DNA of 12,766 nt, taken from the NCBI RefSeq assembly GCF_000719955.1, contig NZ_JOII01000062.1:1-12766 (forward strand). The letters are read 5' to 3'. This DNA comes from Streptomyces albidoflavus (GTDB taxonomy: Bacteria > Actinomycetota > Actinomycetes > Streptomycetales > Streptomycetaceae). Position numbers and translations under genes: made by a program. The notes under the pieces were generated by a model that was not told the origin of the DNA, searched no databases, and worked only from the letters and a program-made list of their open reading frames with translations. Below are positions 11,101-12,766 of this stretch, piece by piece (the first letter of the stretch is position 1; each line of letters opens with the position of its first letter).

Positions 11101-12766
11101 CGCCCGGCCCGTGACCAGGACGGTCCCGGCGGGGTGCCAGGTGATGTCCGGAGCGGGAGCGGCGGCCCGGGACAGCCGGCGGCCGAAGGCGCCGGAGGCG
11201 CGCAGCGCCACCTGGTCCTCGGCCGGGCCGTCGGTGCGGGCGGCGGTCAGGACGGCGCGCAGACGGTCGACGGTGCGGGCGTCGGCGACGTGGTCGACGT
11301 CGACCAGTCCGCCCCACCGTTCGGGCTCGTCCAGGGCGAGTACCCGGCCCAGGCCCCACAGGGCGGCGCGGTCCGGGTCGGCCGCCGGGTCGGAGCGGCC
11401 GACGGAGACGGCGTCGCGGGTGACGCACCACAGCGGGGCGTCGATCCCGGCGGCCGCCAGCAGGCGGAGCAGGGTGTCGGGGCGGGCGGTGCCGTCCGTC
11501 GCGGTGCCGGCGAGCAGCGAGAGGACACCGGCGTACGCGGTGCCGTCGGCGGCCCCGTCGAGCAGGGCGGCGGTGCCGTCCTCGTCGGCGGGGACGGCGA
11601 GGCGGACGGCGTGCTCGCCGAAGGTGGCGGCCAGGGCCTCGGTCCACGCGTCGTCGTGCCCGGCCGGGGTCAGGACCAGCCAGGGTCGGCCCGTGCCGTC
11701 GTCGGCGGTGTTCCCGAGGGGGACGGGCTGCCAGGTGACGCGGTAGCGCCAGCCGTCGAGCAGGGTGCGCTCGGACAGGCCACGGCGCCAGGTGGAGAGG
11801 GCGGGCAGCACGTTCGACAGGACCGTGTCGTCCAGGTCGAGGGTGGCGGAGAGCGACTCCAGGTCCTCGCGCTCGACGGCGGCCCAGAACGCGGCGTCCA
11901 CCGGGTCCTGCGCGGTGGCCGCGTGCGGCCCCGTGGCCGGCTCGGGCCAGTACAGCTCGCGCTGGAAGGCGTAGGTCGGCAGGTCGGTGCGGCGGGCGCC
12001 GGTGCCGGTGAACCAGGCGGTCCAGTCGACGGCGACACCGGCGGTGTGGAGCCGGGCCAGGGCGGTGAGCAGCGCGCGTTCCTCGGCCCGGTCCTTGCGC
12101 AGCGCCGGGACGCTCACGCCGCCGCTTCCGTCGGCGGCCGTGTCGAGGACCCGGGCGGCCATGCCGGTGAGGACCCCGTCAGGGCCGATCTCCAGGAAGG
12201 CGTCGGCTCCCGCCTCGGCGAGGGCGCGGACGCCGTCGGCGAAGCGGACGGTCTCGCGGACGTGCCGCACCCAGTACTCGGGGTCGGTGAGCTGACCGGG
12301 CTCGGCGAGGGCGCCGGTGACGTTGGAGACCACCGGGACGTGCGGCTCGGCGTACTCCAGGCTCTCCGCGACCCGGCGGAACTCGGCGAGCATCGGTTCC
12401 ATCAGCGCCGAGTGGAAGGCGTGACTGACCGGCAGAGGCTGCGTCTTGTGGCCCTCCCCCGCGAACTCGGCCGCCAGGGCCAGGACTTCCTCCTGCTCAC
12501 CGGCGATGACGACGGAGTCGGGACCGTTCACGGCGGCCAGGGACAGCCCCTCGGTCAGCCGGGACACGACCTCGGCCTCCGTGGCTCGCACGGCCACCAT
12601 CGCCCCGCCCGAGGGGAGTTCCTGCATCAGGCGGGCGCGGGCGGCGACCAGCGCGCAGGCGTCGTCCAGCGAGAAGACCCCCGCCACGTGCGCCGCCGCG
12701 ATCTCGCCGACCGAATGCCCCGCCACGAACTCCGGCGCGACACCCCACGACTCCACCAGCCGGAAC
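5149..12766 (-). CDS. Gene A: modular type I PKS, 5'-truncated; AT(partial)-KR(inactive)-ACP / KS-AT-KR-ACP / C-terminal docking
   Basis: Cytoplasmic polyketide assembly-line protein that performs two rounds of malonyl extension. The frame is open to the right edge, first complete codon 12763-12765 (Phe). The GTG at 12754-12756 is an internal valine of the AT (FRLVESWGV), not a start, so the N-terminus and at least one KS lie outside the window. About 2538 codons are visible, ending at TGA 5149-5151. Domain order: partial AT, dimerization element, dead KR, ACP (Ser at 10195-10197), KS (Cys at 9508-9510), AT, dimerization element, B-type KR, ACP (GFDSL), docking domain. There is no thioesterase, so the chain passes to the next protein, and gene B begins 10 bases after the stop codon. 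Predicted output is a beta-ketone from the first module and a D-hydroxyl from the second. The architecture resembles the last two modules of NysI-type polyene synthases (inference). PKS identity is near certain; the product family is not. Confidence 0.97.
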   Translation of the reverse strand, partial: FRLVESWGVAPEFVAGHSVGEIAAAHVAGVFSLDDACALVAARARLMQELPSGGAMVAVRATEAEVVSRLTEGLSLAAVNGPDSVVIAGEQEEVLALAAEFAGEGHKTQPLPVSHAFHSALMEPMLAEFRRVAESLEYAEPHVPVVSNVTGALAEPGQLTDPEYWVRHVRETVRFADGVRALAEAGADAFLEIGPDGVLTGMAARVLDTAADGSGGVSVPALRKDRAEERALLTALARLHTAGVAVDWTAWFTGTGARRTDLPTYAFQRELYWPEPATGPHAATAQDPVDAAFWAAVEREDLESLSATLDLDDTVLSNVLPALSTWRRGLSERTLLDGWRYRVTWQPVPLGNTADDGTGRPWLVLTPAGHDDAWTEALAATFGEHAVRLAVPADEDGTAALLDGAADGTAYAGVLSLLAGTATDGTARPDTLLRLLAAAGIDAPLWCVTRDAVSVGRSDPAADPDRAALWGLGRVLALDEPERWGGLVDVDHVADARTVDRLRAVLTAARTDGPAEDQVALRASGAFGRRLSRAAAPAPDITWHPAGTVLVTGRAEGFGGHVARWLAAHGATGVLLAGPAGPEDVATTALRAEVEALGATLTVVRHSDPADAAPLTEALAAQTDDRPLTAVFHTGDTGEETPGVTGARAAYEALTTAVGDRDLDAFVVFGSISAVWGVGGQGAGAAAGVCLDALVQRHRAHGTNAVSVSWGAWQGAGPDGLAAHLRANGLPAMEPARALDALAPAIGEAAADPAAPASVTVADVAWDRFAPAFTRTRAGLLLTGVPEAREALSTTGGDGADAGTASALRERLRQSDPSERPRTLLDTVLTEIASVLGHTGAAAVPAENAFNDLGFDSLTAVDLRNRLTTATGLTLPATLVFDYPTPAALAAHLLTELLGEDTGPGTGAPVARAAADADDPVVIVGMSCRYPGDVRSPEDLWELVGAGTDAIGGFPTDRGWDLEKLLHGDEDGRGRSVTREGGFLYDVADFDPAFFGISPREALVIDPQQRIVLQAAWEALERAGIDPAVLRGGDTGVFVGGGSGDYRPAIGQSGHVETAQSASLLSGRLSYTLGLEGPSVSVDTACSSSLTALHLAAQAIRSGECSLALAGGVTVMSTPVGFVEFGEMGALSPDGRCKPFSDAADGTAWSEGVGMLVVERLSEARRRGHEVLAVLRGSAINQDGASNGLTAPNGPSQQRVIRKALAAAGLTAREVDAVEAHGTGTTLGDPIEAQALLATYGQDRPEGQPLLLGSVKSNIGHSQAASGVAGIIKMVLAMRHGTLPRTLHAEKPSRHVAWDPDAVHLLTEAADWPETGRPRRAAVSSFGASGTNAHVILEQAPTGPAAPERDAEPATHATDAARLLPLPLSAATADSLTEQAARLRDRLTAGAAQPPATADLALSLGTTRSAFEHRAVLAVAGRDDLLDALTALAEDRAHPAVLRGRAAPGGRTAFLFPGQGSQRPGAGRALYARFPVFATALDEVLAHFDQELERPLRDVMFADEGTPEAALLDRTGWTQPALFALGVALYRLVESWGVRPDLLAGHSVGELAAAHVAGVLSLPDACRVVSARARLMEALPAGGAMLAVRATEDEIAPYLTDQICLAAVNGPESVVVSGDEKAVTALAEALAEQGGKTRRLRVSHAFHSLHMDAMLQDFERVTRSVSYAPPKLPLVSNLTGDAATDAQVCDPGYWVRHVREAVRFGDGVRTLAGRGATRYLELGPDGILCGLAQETLDTLADENRPAPTAVPALRTGRDEEQALITAVARLHAAGQGLDWAALLDGTGARRVDLPTYPFRRLRFWPDEAPAAATGTTADAGDAAFWAAVQDEQFDSLAGELGVDGDALLRVLPALRDWRRKHGDQTTVDGWRQRIAWRPLNRATAGTPAGTWLAVVPADHADHPWTTAVLAALGAGAQVLEVSGEDRAGLAAAIRERLDATGPFTGVVSLLAVAGEPGDGTGALPGGVPAGVALTATLVQALGDARTDAPLWCLTRGAAAVSPAETVAAPLQAAVHGLGRVAALEHPQRWGGTVDLPLAVDARTAERLAAVLADPEGEDQLAVRPGAVFGRRLAAVRPGTPRDWKPTGTVLITGGTGALGARTARRLAGAGARRLVLLSRSGPDAPGAGELAADLRALGAEPVITACDTADRKALAAVLAAIPEDAPLTGVIHTAGVLDDGVVDGLTPERFATVFRAKVASALLLDELTRAHDLEVFALFSSASAAVGNPGQGTYAAANAVLDALAEQRRAEGLPATSVAYGAWGGEGMADGVRAAALARRTGIRPLDPDLAVLALRQVVTGSDPVAVVADVDPDRFVRAFTTVRPSSLLAEMPAYAALKKAASAGGEAADSGPSLRDRLARLPESRRTQTVLTLVRERAAEVLGLTGTDQVGPDRAFRDLGFDSLGAVELRNQLGAVSGLTLSATLVFDHPTPAALAAHILGQLLPAGTPGAPATDGAGEEERAVRAALAQVPLDRLRDSGLLDQLLDLAGQDPAGTGTDQEAEPSGAGDAYDASIDAMDVDGLVQAALNGNPDEERD
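5152..5394 (-). other. C-terminal docking domain of gene A protein
   Basis: After the last ACP comes a helix pair ([19 protein letters not shown]), then a Gly/Glu-rich flexible stretch, then the terminal helix around [15 protein letters not shown] and a charged tail ending DEERD. This is the classical actinobacterial C-terminal docking arrangement, with a dimerizing helix pair and a recognition helix. Its partner should be the N-terminal helix of gene B, which follows directly. Confidence 0.88.
5431..5709 (-). other. Acyl carrier protein of module n+1
   Basis: Attachment motif [15 protein letters not shown] with Ser at 5554-5556, then [16 protein letters not shown]. It is complete and presumably active. 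As the last catalytic station of gene A, it hands the chain to the KS of gene B. Confidence 0.95.
5782..7158 (-). other. Ketoreductase of module n+1, active, B-type
   Basis: Reduces the beta-ketone with NADPH. The NADPH loop is TGGTGALG. The catalytic set is complete: Lys in FRAKVAS, Ser in LFSSAS, and Tyr and Asn in YAAANA. The motif GVLDDGVV contains LDD, and there is no Trp at the A-type position ([10 protein letters not shown]), so this is a B-type KR expected to give the D-configured hydroxyl. The N-terminal half from about 7158 is the non-catalytic structural KR fold. Confidence 0.94.
7507..8412 (-). other. AT domain of module n+1, malonyl-specific
   Basis: A complete AT starting at FLFPGQGSQ. 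The nucleophile is in GHSVGE (codon at 8125-8127) and the specificity motif is HAFH at 7825-7836, predicting malonyl-CoA. It is noticeably diverged from the ATs on either side. Its region 7801-7860 uses codons unusual for this locus. The domain is followed by a post-AT linker with LPTYPFRR. Confidence 0.95.
8743..10011 (-). other. Ketosynthase of module n+1
   Basis: Catalyses decarboxylative condensation with malonyl-ACP. It begins [15 protein letters not shown] and ends [11 protein letters not shown]. The triad is complete: Cys in DTACSSS (9508-9510), His in EAHGTGT (near 9103-9105) and His in NIGHSQ (near 8983-8985). It must accept a beta-keto intermediate, because the KR just upstream appears dead. 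It shares a strongly conserved DNA block with the KS of gene B. Confidence 0.96.
9131..9240. repeat. Direct repeat copy 2, within KS of gene A
   Basis: Partner of the repeat at 4141-4250, same orientation and reading frame. The visible differences include a one-residue change near the 3' side (IRKAL here, IQQAL there) and silent changes. Recombination between the copies would delete about 5 kb and fuse the two genes with their KS frame kept. Confidence 0.8.
10072..10344 (-). other. Acyl carrier protein of module n
   Basis: About 90 residues, starting near LRERLRQSD. The phosphopantetheine attachment motif is [15 protein letters not shown], with the attachment Ser codon at 10195-10197. The usual end of the family follows ([15 protein letters not shown]). 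All conserved features are intact, so it should be functional and carry the beta-keto chain. Confidence 0.95.
10432..11748 (-). other. Ketoreductase domain of module n, predicted inactive
   Basis: Structural and catalytic KR halves are both present in one uninterrupted frame. Ungapped alignment to the intact KR of the next module shows catalytic Lys replaced by Ala, Tyr by Gly (codon at 10714-10716) and Asn by Gly, with only the catalytic Ser (in FGSIS) kept. The NADPH loop reads TGRAEGFG instead of TGGTGxLG. Reduction should not occur, leaving a beta-ketone. The segment VWGVGGQ keeps the Trp typical of A-type KRs, and there is no LDD, so this looks like a decayed A-type domain. In the polyene model this ketone would become the hemiketal carbon. 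Loss of catalysis is well supported by the motifs; the product assignment is inference. Confidence 0.9.
11749..11898 (-). other. Dimerization element preceding the inactive KR
   Basis: A helical segment beginning DAAFWAAVE and running to LLDGWRYRV, located between the post-AT linker and the KR. This is the dimerization element known from KR-containing modules that lack a DH. The next module has a clear equivalent at 7159-7308 (DAAFWAAVQ to VDGWRQR). It is preserved although the KR after it appears catalytically dead, which fits a retained structural role. Confidence 0.75.
12091..12766 (-). other. AT domain of module n (N-terminus missing), malonyl-specific
   Basis: Transfers the extender unit from malonyl-CoA to the ACP. 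The visible part starts just before the active site (FRLVESWGV). The nucleophile motif is GHSVGE, and the specificity motif is HAFH (12402-12413) rather than the YASH of methylmalonyl ATs, so malonyl is predicted. It ends near VPALRKD, followed by the usual post-AT linker with LPTYAFQ near 11962-11982. Its sequence is much closer to the AT of gene B than to the next AT of its own protein. Confidence 0.93.

Noticed and set aside
10432..11748. The dead KR as a pseudogene or sequencing artefact
   Set aside because: The frame is uninterrupted, the fold is complete, and several separate catalytic positions are changed at once. This fits an inactive domain kept within a working synthase rather than a read error.
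12754..12756. GTG as the start codon of gene A
   Set aside because: It encodes valine inside the AT core (FRLVESWGV), and the frame continues upstream to the window edge. A protein starting here would lack the first part of the AT and have no KS.
1..12766. A new non-PKS system hidden in the window (toxin, phage defence, RNA element, CRISPR)
   Set aside because: Apart from the 10-base gap, the window is continuous PKS coding sequence with recognisable domains. No repeat array, tRNA-like or integrase-like feature was seen on either strand.

Overview
The window lies entirely inside a modular type I polyketide synthase (PKS) locus read on the minus strand. Very high G+C (roughly three quarters by eye), strong G/C bias at third codon positions, and the domain sequences point to an actinomycete, most likely Streptomyces or a close relative. 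No tRNA, rRNA, mobile element, CRISPR array or standalone regulatory gene was seen. Both protein genes run off the window: gene A has lost its 5' end at the right edge, and gene B has lost its 3' end at the left edge.

Reading in the direction of transcription (right to left). Gene A (12766 to 5149) enters in the middle of an acyltransferase (AT). It continues AT(partial)-KR(inactive)-ACP, then a complete KS-AT-KR-ACP module, and closes with a C-terminal docking domain. After a 10-base gap holding a ribosome binding site, gene B (5138 to 1) starts with a coiled-coil N-terminal docking domain followed by KS-AT-DH-ER and the first residues of a KR. The genes are almost certainly one transcript and consecutive stations of one assembly line.

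All three ATs carry the malonyl-CoA signature (GHS[V/I]GE plus HAFH). The first KR has lost its catalytic Lys, Tyr and Asn and has a damaged NADPH loop, so that module should leave a ketone. The second KR is intact and B-type (LDD motif), so it should leave a D-configured hydroxyl. The third module has intact DH and ER motifs and the start of a KR, so it should leave a methylene. Expected chain segment: C(=O)-CH2-CH(OH)-CH2-CH2-CH2-C(=O)-S-ACP. From memory, this order and the gene boundary match the polyol half of hemiketal polyene macrolide synthases, especially the nystatin NysI/NysJ junction (modules 13-14, then 15), with tetramycin-type synthases as another fit. That identification is an inference.

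The window is mostly ordinary for such a cluster. Points worth a second look are the frame-intact dead KR with an A-type fossil, a patch of atypical codons over the substrate-specificity motif of the middle AT, shifts in wobble preference near both window edges, and strong sequence similarity between the non-adjacent first and third ATs and between the two KS domains.
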